Assembly: GCA_030447645.1 (NCBI GenBank)
Contig: JAUJOM010000001.1
Span: 14,911 to 78,910 of the forward strand
Direction: 5' to 3'
DNA length: 64,000 nt
Origin: Longimicrobiaceae bacterium
GTDB taxonomy: Bacteria; Gemmatimonadota; Gemmatimonadetes; Longimicrobiales; Longimicrobiaceae
Shown: in pieces, positions 56,468-64,000 of the stretch
How the letters are laid out: each line of letters begins with the position of its first letter
How positions within the stretch are numbered: position 1 is the first letter of the stretch
Position numbers and translations under genes: made by a program
Notes under the pieces: generated by a model
The model's database searches: none
The model's input: only the letters and a program-made list of their open reading frames with translations
What the model was told of the DNA's origin: nothing

Positions 56468-57672
56468 GTGACACCGAGCACCTGCGGGAGGTTCTGCACG
56501 CATTCGGACCGTCCGACGTGTCTTGCCTGGTAGCTCTGCGCGCACTCGCCACTCTGGCAGGTGTTGGCGGCACGCTCGCCGTGGACGACCTGCTCGACGG
56601 GATGGAGGCGGAATACCGCCGCGTATATCCGTCGCCCGCGACGCCCGACGGGGATCCCGAGGCTGCGGGCGAGCTGTCGCGGTTTCCAGCCCCGGCAACG
56701 CTGGATTACCTGCGTGAGCATGTGCTGCCGCGCCTTGCGGAACAGGGAGCGGCGGAGGCGCACTCCAACGGTTCTTCAGGCGTGGTGTGGCTTACGCCGT
56801 GGCTCGCCGAGGCAAGGGCGAATCACCCAGGTGAGGTCATCAGCAGCGTAGACGCGCGTATCACGGAGGTGCTCGCGGCCAGTACGCCTGCCCACTCGCC
56901 TCAGGTGCCGGTCCGACGGGGGAGCACGCTCCGCGCTGAAGGCCTGGTGAAGGTGTACCGCAAGCGGCGGGTGGTAAACGAGGTCGCCGTGGAGGTCAGC
57001 GAAGGTGAAATCGTCGGCCTGCTGGGTCCCAACGGAGCAGGGAAGACCACCACCTTCTACATGATGGTGGGCCTGATCGCGCCGGATTCGGGCAGTGTGC
57101 TGCTGGACACCGAGGACGTCACGAAGGTGCCGATGTACCGCCGCGCGCGGCGCGGCATCGGCTATCTCGCCCAGGAACCGTCGGTGTTTCGCAGGCTCAC
57201 CGTGGAGGAGAACGTCCTGGCGATTCTGCAGATGCTCCGTGTCCCGAAGCGTGAACGTCACGAACGCCTGGAGCGGTACCTGGACGAGTTGAGCATCAAG
57301 CACCTGAGATCTACCCGAGCGTACGCCCTTTCGGGTGGCGAGCGCCGACGGCTGGAGATCACCCGTGCATTGGTGAGCGAGCCCAAGTTCATGTTGTTGG
57401 ATGAGCCCTTTGCGGGGGTAGATCCCATCGCCGTGCACGACATCCAACAGATTGTGGCGGACCTGCGGCGGCGTGGCATCGGGGTATTGATTAGTGACCA
57501 TAATGTGGAGCAGACCCTCGACATTGTGGATCGCGCGTATATCATGTATGAAGGCAGGGTCCGGATCTCCGGCACGGTGTCGGAACTGGTCTGGAATGAT
57601 GAAGCAGCCGAGATTTATCTTGGGCCCACGTTGACTGCCCGGATGCGGAGTCGGTATCCGCGCCCGGCCTAA
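56464..57672 (+). CDS. lptB: LPS export ATPase LptB with an unrecognised N-terminal region
   Basis: The ABC ATPase that drives LPS extraction. Residues ~156-402 are a complete LptB: Walker [10 protein letters not shown] (188-196), Q-loop [18 protein letters not shown], signature [15 protein letters not shown], Walker [14 protein letters not shown] and switch His in LISDHNV. Residues 1-~155 have no place in ordinary LptB (~240 residues in total). They look mostly helical ([42 protein letters not shown]) with a Pro/Ala linker near 138-150. There is no in-frame stop or plausible internal start that would obviously separate it, though GTG/ATG codons near the ABC start deserve a look. rpoN follows by 12 bases. 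Confidence 0.93.
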   Translation: MSDTEHLREVLHAFGPSDVSCLVALRALATLAGVGGTLAVDDLLDGMEAEYRRVYPSPATPDGDPEAAGELSRFPAPATLDYLREHVLPRLAEQGAAEAHSNGSSGVVWLTPWLAEARANHPGEVISSVDARITEVLAASTPAHSPQVPVRRGSTLRAEGLVKVYRKRRVVNEVAVEVSEGEIVGLLGPNGAGKTTTFYMMVGLIAPDSGSVLLDTEDVTKVPMYRRARRGIGYLAQEPSVFRRLTVEENVLAILQMLRVPKRERHERLERYLDELSIKHLRSTRAYALSGGERRRLEITRALVSEPKFMLLDEPFAGVDPIAVHDIQQIVADLRRRGIGVLISDHNVEQTLDIVDRAYIMYEGRVRISGTVSELVWNDEAAEIYLGPTLTARMRSRYPRPA

Positions 57673-57684
57673 GCAAATACGCGT

Positions 57685-59181
57685 ATGAAGACGGGCTTGT
57701 ATCAGGGCACCGCGCTCAAGCAGGAGATGAAGATCAACCCTCGCCTTTACCAGGCGATGGACCTGCTCTACATGCCCTTGCTCGATCTGCAGCAGCACCT
57801 GAAGCAGGAACTTCTCAATAATCCGTTCCTCGACCTGGTGGAGGGGGAAACGGAGGAATCGGCGGAAAAGGAAAAGGACGAAGAAGAGGACGAGATCGAT
57901 TGGGAAGAAATCCTCCTCAACGGATTCGAAGCCGGCGGGCGCCGCGAAGAGTACGAAGAAAGGGAGTATTTCGAACCCGTTTCGGTCGCTACCCGCGACC
58001 TCGCGGACCACCTGCACGACCAGCTCACGCTTCTGCGTTTGTCACCGCGCGAGCTGCTCCTGGGCGAGGAGATCATCGGCAATATCGGCGACGAAGGGTA
58101 CCTGGTGTGCTCGCTGGAGGATGTGGCCACCGCTCTCAACGATTTCCTGAAGGAACCCGGCGAGGAGTGGGCGACGTCCGCCGACGAGCGCAAGCCGTAC
58201 ACCCTTGCCGAAGCGGAGTCGATGCTCCGGGTGATCCAGGCGTTCGATCCGGCAGGTGTCGGAGCCCGGGATCTGCGCGAGTGCATCTTGCTTCAGCTTC
58301 GTGATGGCGTCGCGCACCTGCTCGCGCGGGGGAACCGCAACATCGATCCGAATGACCTCGAGCTTGAAGAGCGCCTCGCTGGCAGCCTGGCGTACCGCAT
58401 CGTCCGCGACTACTTCGACCAGCTCATTAACCACCGCTGGTCCGAGATCTCCAAGGAGCTGTCCATCACCCCACGGGATGTGCAAGATGCCGCTGACGAG
58501 GTTGCGAAGCTGGACCCGAAACCTGGGCTGAAGTACGGCAACCACGGCGACAACTACATCATCCCGGACCTGATCGTTGAGAAGGTAGACGAGGAGTACC
58601 TGGTTTTTCTGAATGACACCAGCTTGCCCCGGTTGAAGCTGTCACGAACCTACCGTGACATTGCCAAGGACAAGAAAAAGTTCATCGGGGAAAACAAGGA
58701 ATTCATCTCCAACAAGTTGAACTCCGCCAACTGGATGATTCAGGCGATCGAGCAGCGTCGGCAGACGATGCTCAAGGTGATGAACTTCATCGTGGATCGC
58801 CAGCGGGACTTCTTCGAACGAGGCGTTCAGTACCTCAAGCCGCTCACCTTGCGTGAAGTCGCTGAGGTGATCGACATGCACGAGTCTACCGTTTCGCGCG
58901 TGACCAACGAAAAGTTCGTGCAGACACCCCGCGGCGTGTTTCCGCTCAAGTTCTTTTTCTCTTCCGGCCTGTCCACCACTTCGGGCGAGGATGTCTCCGC
59001 CCGGGGCATCAAGGCTCAGATCGAGAAACTTGTATCCGAGGAAGATGCCGCGCGGCCACTTACCGACCAGGCGATTGTGAACATACTCAAAAATGAGGGG
59101 ATTCAGATCGCCCGGCGCACGGTGGCGAAGTACCGCGACCAGCTCGGTATCCTGTCGGCACGAATGCGCAAGCGAGTGTGA
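57685..59181 (+). CDS. rpoN: RNA polymerase sigma-54 factor
   Basis: A 498-residue sigma-54. Region I is the Gln/Leu-rich N-terminus (LKQEMKINPRLYQAMDLL, LLDLQQHLKQELLNNPFLDL), and region II is acidic (EEEDEIDWEEILL). The core-binding part includes IGNIGDEGYLVC and FDPAGVGARDLRECILLQL. The HTH contains LREVAEVIDMHESTVSRVT, and the RpoN box ARRTVAKYR is near the end. It lies after lptB, a position seen in many diderms. I did not find a convincing GG-N10-GC sigma-54 promoter in the window's intergenic gaps. Confidence 0.97.
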   Translation: MKTGLYQGTALKQEMKINPRLYQAMDLLYMPLLDLQQHLKQELLNNPFLDLVEGETEESAEKEKDEEEDEIDWEEILLNGFEAGGRREEYEEREYFEPVSVATRDLADHLHDQLTLLRLSPRELLLGEEIIGNIGDEGYLVCSLEDVATALNDFLKEPGEEWATSADERKPYTLAEAESMLRVIQAFDPAGVGARDLRECILLQLRDGVAHLLARGNRNIDPNDLELEERLAGSLAYRIVRDYFDQLINHRWSEISKELSITPRDVQDAADEVAKLDPKPGLKYGNHGDNYIIPDLIVEKVDEEYLVFLNDTSLPRLKLSRTYRDIAKDKKKFIGENKEFISNKLNSANWMIQAIEQRRQTMLKVMNFIVDRQRDFFERGVQYLKPLTLREVAEVIDMHESTVSRVTNEKFVQTPRGVFPLKFFFSSGLSTTSGEDVSARGIKAQIEKLVSEEDAARPLTDQAIVNILKNEGIQIARRTVAKYRDQLGILSARMRKRV

Positions 59182-60146
59182 ACCTGCCGGTGGCCCGCGG
59201 CTCCGTACTCCCGGAGGCGCTCCGCAGCAACTTTGCCGTAGTTATTCCCGCTTATAACGAGGTGGAGAGCGTCCCGGCCCTCTTCGCGGCATTGCGCGAT
59301 ACGTTCGCACGCCATGGTTTGGACGGCGAGGTTATCTTCGTCGACGACGGCTCGAAGGACGGCACGTACGACTCCGCCAGCCTCCATGGCGAAGGCATTC
59401 CACGACTGCGCCTGCTCCGCCACCGGCGGAACCTCGGCAAGACCGAAGCGATGGTTTCTGCGGCGCAGGTCGCGACCGCTGAATACCTGATCCTCTTCGA
59501 CGCCGACCTCCAGCACAGCACGGAGGAGTTCCCCCGTTTCCTGACCAAGCTGGCGGAGGGCTGGGACATCGTGACCGGCCGAAAGCGCGGTGAGTACGCG
59601 AAGCGCGCGGTGAGCTCCGTCTACAACCGCCTTTCTCGCACCATGTTTGACGTGCCGGTTCGGGACTTGAACTCGATGAAGGCGTTCCGGCGCGAAATTC
59701 TCGACGAGATCCCTCTCCGGCATGACTGGCACCGCTTCTTTGTAGTGCTCGCCCACGCGCAGGGGTACTCCGTCACCGAGATCGACACCGATCTCTTCCC
59801 CCGGACGGCGGGAGTGTCCAAGTACAGCGGGCGGGGGCGGGTGTTGGTCGGCGTGGGGGACCTGATCGTGGTATGGTTCTACCTGAAGTTCAGCGCCAAA
59901 CCGATGCAGTTCTTTGGCGGTAGCGGCCTGGCTCTGATCACGCTAGGCATTCTGGTCGGCCTTGTGGCCATCGTCCTGCGGGTAGCTGGGCTTATGCCGC
60001 CTTTCGGATACCGCCCGCTACTCACCCTGGTTCTGCTCCTCGAAACCGTCGGCTTTATGTTGTTCGGCTTCGGATTCATCGCCGAGCTGATCGCGACTCT
60101 GCGCGTGGAAGTGGAAGACCTCCGCACCAGGCTGCGTAGCCGCTAG
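59178..60146 (+). CDS. GT2-family glycosyltransferase with C-terminal membrane spans
   Basis: A 322-residue membrane glycosyltransferase of the dolichol-phosphate-mannose-synthase-like type. FAVVIPAYNEVESVPALF, VIFVDDGSKDGTYD, LRHRRNLGKTEAM, YLILFDADLQHSTEEFP (DxD) and RDLNSMKAFRREIL are all present. Two membrane spans lie at about 245-270 and 280-305. It would transfer sugar to a polyprenyl phosphate. GTG 59178 overlaps rpoN. Its stop TAG shares the palindrome CTAG with the stop of convergent greA. Confidence 0.9.
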   Translation: MNLPVARGSVLPEALRSNFAVVIPAYNEVESVPALFAALRDTFARHGLDGEVIFVDDGSKDGTYDSASLHGEGIPRLRLLRHRRNLGKTEAMVSAAQVATAEYLILFDADLQHSTEEFPRFLTKLAEGWDIVTGRKRGEYAKRAVSSVYNRLSRTMFDVPVRDLNSMKAFRREILDEIPLRHDWHRFFVVLAHAQGYSVTEIDTDLFPRTAGVSKYSGRGRVLVGVGDLIVVWFYLKFSAKPMQFFGGSGLALITLGILVGLVAIVLRVAGLMPPFGYRPLLTLVLLLETVGFMLFGFGFIAELIATLRVEVEDLRTRLRSR

Positions 60147-60631
60147 CTCGTGGCCTCCCCCTTCGCCATCTGCGGCAGGGTAACGACCTCCTTGATCCGA
60201 AGCCGCCGCTGCCCGCGGGGTAGCTGCAATGCTACCTCGTCGCCCCTGGTCTTACCGAGTAGCGTTTGCCCGAGCGGAGAAGCAAGCGAAATCTGCCCGC
60301 TGTCCAGCTCGATATAGTCGCCAAAGACAAGGGTGAAGCTTTCCTCCTCCCGCGTCCGCAAATCCACCACGCGCACCCGGGAGCCAAACCCGATCCTGTC
60401 ACTGGGAATTTCCGACAGATCAATTTTGGCAAGCTCGCCCACGCGAGAGGTGAGGTGATTCAGGCGAGCCTGCACGAATTGCTGACGTTCGAGAGCCGAT
60501 TTGTACTCGGCGTTTTCCCGCAGATCACCGTGCTCCACCGCTGTCTGGATCGCACGCGGGAGGGTGACCTGAAGCTCGTGCGTCAGGCGTTCGATCTCGT
60601 CGGCGAGCTTTTGTCTGAGTTCTTCAAGCAT
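60143..60631 (-). CDS. greA: Transcription elongation factor GreA
   Basis: A 162-residue GreA: N-terminal coiled coil (LEELRQKLADEIERLTHEL, HGDLRENAEYKSALERQQF with the acidic tip residues) and C-terminal FKBP-like domain (SQISLASPLGQTLLGKTRGDEV in the usual GreA pattern). It rescues backtracked RNA polymerase. The start ATG at 60631 gives the normal N-terminus; an upstream in-frame ATG at 60679 would add an unlikely Cys-rich stretch. The gene converges on the GT2 gene with overlapping stop codons and no terminator between them. Confidence 0.95.
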   Translation of the reverse strand: MLEELRQKLADEIERLTHELQVTLPRAIQTAVEHGDLRENAEYKSALERQQFVQARLNHLTSRVGELAKIDLSEIPSDRIGFGSRVRVVDLRTREEESFTLVFGDYIELDSGQISLASPLGQTLLGKTRGDEVALQLPRGQRRLRIKEVVTLPQMAKGEATS

Positions 60632-60694
60632 CGAGTTGTCGCTTTGGGTATTGGCGGAAGATGGGCAAAAGCAACCCATGGACGCAAGGGCGCT

Positions 60695-61606
60695 CTATGC
60701 TGGCGGGCCTCGCCAGAGCAATGCCAGCGCACCACCCACGAGTTCGGCGACCACCGTCCACAGCCGCGAAGCCAGCGCGATCAGGGTAGCCACGCCTGCC
60801 GGGAGCACTCCTGCAAGCAGCACGGTCATCGATACTTCCCGTACTCCCAGGCCCGCCGGGGCAAAGAGCACCAGGTAGCCGGCAAGAAAAGAGAGCGCGT
60901 TCACGCCAGTTAGCGGCAGCACCAAACCCCTGGGGAGATTAATCACGGAGGAGGCGAAGAGCACAAATGCGCCGCCGTAAAGTGCCCAGCTCAGCAGCGA
61001 AAGCGCGAACAGCTCCAGGCCATCGATCCAGCTCCCCTGCCAGGCCAGGGTGCTCCGGCGCGAAAGCCGAGCTACGACACGTACCATTCCACCGATCACG
61101 GTCGGATGAATGCAGACAATCGCCAGGGCAAGCACGCCAGCCGGTCCCCACCTGCCCAGCGTCTGTAGCGCCGGATGTGAAAGAGTCAGCGCCGCTGTGA
61201 CCGCGGCCGCGAGAAGCGAAAACCCGACGTGCACCAGCATCGATGTGAGCAGTAATGCGGGTGCAAGCCCCGCCGCCCGGGCAAGCTGTGCGGCAGCGAC
61301 AAACTGCCAGACCGCACCGGGAACGTACCGTGCGAGCGCGGATCCGAACCAGATGCGCAGGAGGGCAGGGTAGGGGGGAGCGTCGGACCCGAAACGTCGG
61401 AGCACGCGTCCCCAGACATACACGCCCCAGGCCAGTACAGCCACATGCGCGGCGATGCTGCCGGCTAGCAGGAGCGGGCGCACTTGCCACTCGTAACGCT
61501 GAACGTCCGCCCAGTTGCGCGCGGCTGTCCACATTAGAAAGGCCGTTGCGCCCGCTATGAAGATCCCAGTCAGCAGGGGGCGAACCCACGAAGGCAAAGG
61601 GATCAA
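60695..61606 (-). CDS. Lysylphosphatidylglycerol-synthetase-TM-like (flippase-like) membrane protein
   Basis: A 303-residue polytopic membrane protein of the UPF0104/LPG-synthase transmembrane family. WFGSALARYVPGAVWQFVAAA, LFASSVINLPRGLVLPLTGVNALS and FLAGYLVLFAPAGLGVREVSM, with its Gly-rich PAGLGVRE motif, are the family marks (about eight spans). Such proteins often sit beside polyprenyl-linked glycosyltransferases. The start is TTG 61606, overlapping the upstream gene's stop as TTGA; the frame is open further without similarity. 63 bases separate it from greA. Confidence 0.82.
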   Translation of the reverse strand: MIPLPSWVRPLLTGIFIAGATAFLMWTAARNWADVQRYEWQVRPLLLAGSIAAHVAVLAWGVYVWGRVLRRFGSDAPPYPALLRIWFGSALARYVPGAVWQFVAAAQLARAAGLAPALLLTSMLVHVGFSLLAAAVTAALTLSHPALQTLGRWGPAGVLALAIVCIHPTVIGGMVRVVARLSRRSTLAWQGSWIDGLELFALSLLSWALYGGAFVLFASSVINLPRGLVLPLTGVNALSFLAGYLVLFAPAGLGVREVSMTVLLAGVLPAGVATLIALASRLWTVVAELVGGALALLWRGPPA

Positions 61607-63669
61607 TCGCGGGGGCGACGCGCGACTGCAAAAACAGCGTACCCTGCGAGTAGCACAAGCGTGGTGACGTAGATCGCAAACCCGGTTCGGAGGCTCGTCG
61701 GTACGAACTCGAACACCACCTCTTGGGTCCCGGCTGGAACGGCAACCCCACGGAACGTGTGATTCGTGCGCAGAACCGGCACAGTGGCACCGCCAACGGA
61801 AGCTCGCCACCCCAGGTAGTAGTTATCCGCCAGCACTAGCATCGCGGGCCGGCTCGCTTGTGTCTGCACTACCACCCGGTCCGGCGTGTACTCCGTAACA
61901 GCGGCCGATCCGGACAAAGGACCAGTTGAAAGGCGGATTGAGGGCGCCCCCGCCACCAGCGCCGTCCGCCGGGGGTCAAAATCGGGCTGCCGCATCACCT
62001 CCAGCGCTGCGGCATCGCCGAGCACGCGGACCTGGGGAACGAGGTAGGCGCGATGCAGCGCCGTGGTATCCTCGTAAACCAGCGCGCTCCCACGGTGCAC
62101 CTCCCTCAGCTCGGGAGCTTCCAGGGGCACGCCGCTAATGATGTAGCGGATGTTGGCGCCGTGCCGGAATGCCGGCGCTTCAAGGAAGTTGTGCCAGTCC
62201 GTGTAGCTTTCTTTGCCGGCTCCAACGTACTCGTACCAGCGCTGCAGCGGATTGGGGTGCTCCCCGCCTGCTTGATCTATGCCGAAGTGCATGAGGTAGT
62301 CGCCACTTCCACGGTAGGTTTGTCCAGCAGGGAAGGGGAGGACCCAAACACGAGCCGGCTGCGGCTGAGAACGGATAAATTGAACCACGTCGTCTGCCGC
62401 GAAGGTTTCCGCGGGTGGTGGGGCCGTTTGGAAGAAGGGGCGAGCGACGATCCACAAATCCGCAACCGTCAGCAGAGCCAGGACGACAGCCACGGTTCGG
62501 TTTCCCATGCTGCCTCTTGTCCACGCCACCAGGGCAGCCAGGACGGCGACTAGGAAAATCAGAAAGCGACCGAAGCCGCCTGTAGCCGCGGGATTGTCAC
62601 CGTGGCTCACCATCATCCATAATACAAAGAACGCGATGCTGGCTCCCGCAAGCCAGATAAGGGCGTTGCTGGTACTTTCCTCACCAGGTCTGTGCCCACG
62701 CGGGCCGCTCTGGGCTGCGTCGCGCTGCTCCGCAAGCCGTTCGAGCGTAATCGCCGCCATCGCCACCAGCGAGAACGACACGACAAAAAAGGAGATGGAC
62801 GGCGCGCGAAAGCGCTTCGTGCCAGGTAGCGCCTCATAGAATAGGCGGTACACCGGGGTGTGCCCGCCAAAGGCGATCAGGAGGGCAAACACCGACAGGC
62901 CTGCGAAAAACCACCAGCGCCGGTCACGCCGGGCGAACGCTGCACCGAGCACGAGCAGCGCGAGAACAGTGGCGCCGACGTATTCGGTGTGCAGTTTGAA
63001 CGGGTTCGCTCCCCGATACTCCCCTAATGCCGGAGCACCCGTGTTCGGATCCTGGATCGAGGCACCCGAGTGCTCCGGCACCGCCAGGGCGCCGATCTCA
63101 GCGGGAGGCATGGACCAGGACGTCGAATACTCGTAGCCTCGTCCTCCCTCCGCGCCGCGTGGCGACGTCGGTACGTAGTCGATGAACGGGAGGAAGTTGA
63201 CGGCTGCCATGGCGAAGCCGAAGGCGACCGCCGCGAGCCCGAGTGCCAGTCGGCGCAGTAACGCCGCGGAATTGCTGAGGTAGCCGTGATGCACCAGAAG
63301 AAAAGCTGCCCAACCGGCGGAGGCCAGCAGGAGGTAGTAAGCGCTCTGGATCTGGAACGACAGCAAAAAGAACCCGATCGTAGCAGCTGCGCCAATGAAG
63401 GGTGCCACGGCACCCGTCCGGATACCCCGATGAAGGAAAAAGAAGAGTGTGGGCGCCAGCGTCGCCACGATGATCCGCCCATCGTGCCCCGCGTACACCG
63501 CTGACATCGTGATGCCGGTAAACTGGAACATCAGCCCGGCAAGGAATCCTACCCACCGCCGTGTACCCAGCTCGCCAGCCAGCAGGTACATGCCTAGGCC
63601 GGCCATGCCGAACTGAAAGATGAACACGAGCGGAAAAACGCGCTCGGTGGGAAAGATCGCCGTCGTGTT
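61603..63669 (-). CDS. YfhO-like polytopic membrane protein, N-terminus missing
   Basis: 688 codons of a YfhO-family (GT-C-like) protein. About a dozen membrane spans in the first two thirds (GMAGLGMYLLAGELGTRRWV, TGITMSAVYAGHDGRIIVA with the family's loop) are followed by a periplasmic domain ending in ADNYYLGWRASVGGATVPVL and the closing span. The family normally starts 100-150 residues earlier, with a first span and a large loop. Here similarity runs back to about 63666 (TAIFPTERVFPLVFIFQ), where a TAA (63670-63672) closes the frame. A GTG at 63627 could serve as start, but the gene looks cut at its 5' end. It pairs with the flippase-like gene in one - strand unit. Confidence 0.78.
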   Translation of the reverse strand, partial: NTTAIFPTERVFPLVFIFQFGMAGLGMYLLAGELGTRRWVGFLAGLMFQFTGITMSAVYAGHDGRIIVATLAPTLFFFLHRGIRTGAVAPFIGAAATIGFFLLSFQIQSAYYLLLASAGWAAFLLVHHGYLSNSAALLRRLALGLAAVAFGFAMAAVNFLPFIDYVPTSPRGAEGGRGYEYSTSWSMPPAEIGALAVPEHSGASIQDPNTGAPALGEYRGANPFKLHTEYVGATVLALLVLGAAFARRDRRWWFFAGLSVFALLIAFGGHTPVYRLFYEALPGTKRFRAPSISFFVVSFSLVAMAAITLERLAEQRDAAQSGPRGHRPGEESTSNALIWLAGASIAFFVLWMMVSHGDNPAATGGFGRFLIFLVAVLAALVAWTRGSMGNRTVAVVLALLTVADLWIVARPFFQTAPPPAETFAADDVVQFIRSQPQPARVWVLPFPAGQTYRGSGDYLMHFGIDQAGGEHPNPLQRWYEYVGAGKESYTDWHNFLEAPAFRHGANIRYIISGVPLEAPELREVHRGSALVYEDTTALHRAYLVPQVRVLGDAAALEVMRQPDFDPRRTALVAGAPSIRLSTGPLSGSAAVTEYTPDRVVVQTQASRPAMLVLADNYYLGWRASVGGATVPVLRTNHTFRGVAVPAGTQEVVFEFVPTSLRTGFAIYVTTLVLLAGYAVFAVARRPRD

Positions 63670-63729
63670 TTATCCCCACACAGTTTACGGAGGCACAAGA
63701 AGAACAGCATCTTCCACTTTGAAAGCGAG
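63628..63729. other. Probable rearrangement or assembly joint between two 5'-truncated genes
   Basis: YfhO-like coding similarity (- strand) stops at about 63666, and methyltransferase-like coding (+ strand, HKKNSIFHFESEMDM) seems to begin by about 63694. Neither gene has its full N-terminal region, and no promoter is visible between them. Divergent genes with truncated starts and almost no gap suggest that two unrelated sequences were joined here. Confidence 0.5.
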
Positions 63730-64000
63730 ATGGACATGTGCTCGCTCTTTCCGGGGCAGATGCTGGAGGAAACAATCCGGATCTTCCACCCACAGTCGGT
63801 TCTCGATCTTGGCTGTGGGACCGGGCGCAGTCTGGAATGGTTTCACGATTACGGAATCGACGTCGTGGGGATCGAAGGATCGGCACTCGCAATTTCCAAG
63901 TCATCGCACCAGGATCGGATCGTTCAGGCCGACCTGAACGAAGAGATCAACCTCGGGCGAAAGTTCGACCTCGTGTGGAGCTACGAGGTTGTGGAGCATA
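63730..64000 (+). CDS. SAM-dependent methyltransferase, partial at window end
   Basis: 90 codons of a class I (Rossmann-fold) methyltransferase running off the window. SVLDLGCGTGRSLEWF is motif I, GIDVVGIEGSALAI motif II, IVQADLNEEI motif III and FDLVWSYEVVEH motif IV. ATG 63730 (or 63736) is the first possible start, but sequence that looks protein-coding continues upstream (HKKNSIFHFESE, 63694-63729) with no start codon, so the N-terminus is probably cut. The substrate is unknown; relatives are common in surface polysaccharide loci. Confidence 0.8.
   Translation, partial: MDMCSLFPGQMLEETIRIFHPQSVLDLGCGTGRSLEWFHDYGIDVVGIEGSALAISKSSHQDRIVQADLNEEINLGRKFDLVWSYEVVEH

Noticed and set aside
60632-60679. 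ATG at 60679 as greA start
   Set aside because: It would add a Cys-rich stretch absent from GreA; ATG 60631 gives the normal coiled-coil start.
63620-63700. Short + strand frame reading KIAVVFYPHTVYGGT across the joint at the end
   Set aside because: It overlaps YfhO-like coding on the other strand, shifts out of the methyltransferase frame, and resembles nothing beyond these few residues.

Overview
The window is about 64 kb of GC-rich chromosomal DNA (roughly 63% G+C by eye), densely packed with housekeeping genes. Nearly all are on the + strand and many overlap by 1-26 bases. The gene set (LPS/Kdo synthesis, LptABC export, outer-membrane barrels, sigma-54, tmRNA) shows a diderm bacterium. 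Three things point to the FCB assemblage, most likely Gemmatimonadota: gene content, a FlgD/T9SS-tail-like secreted protein, and promoters of the form TTGnnn-N17-TAnnTT. This placement is inference, not proof. I saw no phage, insertion sequence, CRISPR array, tRNA or rRNA gene.

Layout: 0-0.6 kb, end of rpsA and a terminator. 0.67-8.0 kb, propionyl-CoA to succinyl-CoA genes (carboxyltransferase, biotin carboxylase, biotin carrier, methylmalonyl-CoA mutase large subunit), interrupted by a broken VapBC-like toxin-antitoxin pair and an RNA methyltransferase. 8.0-13.1 kb, FmdB-like zinc ribbon, argS, a PfkB kinase, purM and a secreted protein. 13.1-17.0 kb, ribD-ribE-ribBA-ribH-nusB. 17.0-23.4 kb, a glycosyltransferase followed by hprK, a mannose-family PTS (IIA, IIB, IIC, IID), HPr and enzyme I. 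23.4-29.3 kb, metK, a bifunctional-nuclease-like protein, recO, dusB and larB. 29.3-29.8 kb, a complete ssrA unit with promoter and terminator. 29.8-39.6 kb, glycosyltransferase, glf, heptose kinase, ridA, phosphohexomutase, carbamate kinase, sucCD, an EIIA-CBS protein and ndk. 39.6-47.6 kb, the yceD-rpmF-plsX-fabHDG-acpP-fabF operon, then ispF, a DedA protein and a Xer recombinase. 47.6-60.1 kb, pabA/trpG, an outer-membrane protein, kdsB-pyrG-kdsA-kdsC-kdsD-lptC-lptA-lptB-rpoN and a GT2 glycosyltransferase. 60.1-63.7 kb on the - strand, greA, a flippase-like protein and a YfhO-like membrane protein. The window ends in a partial methyltransferase.

The most notable signals are as follows. (1) Eight promoters share an exact 17-base spacer and a TAnnTT -10 box that resembles the Bacteroidota pattern more than TATAAT; five of them put the predicted transcript start at or within about four bases of the start codon. 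(2) Coding frames are broken by single- or double-base indels in seven conserved genes. Six of the breaks fall within 0.75 kb around pccB-vapBC, so I cannot separate real decay from consensus error there. (3) Two genes (EIIA-CBS and kdsD) appear to start at CTG inside a CTGA stop/start overlap. (4) RibBA has Gln where the conserved metal-binding His of the DHBP synthase domain is expected. (5) LptB carries an extra N-terminal region of about 155 residues that I do not recognise. (6) Two 5'-truncated genes meet head to head near 63.67 kb, a likely rearrangement or assembly joint. I found no clearly new multi-gene system. The promoter pattern and the EIIA-CBS and LptB architectures are the best leads.
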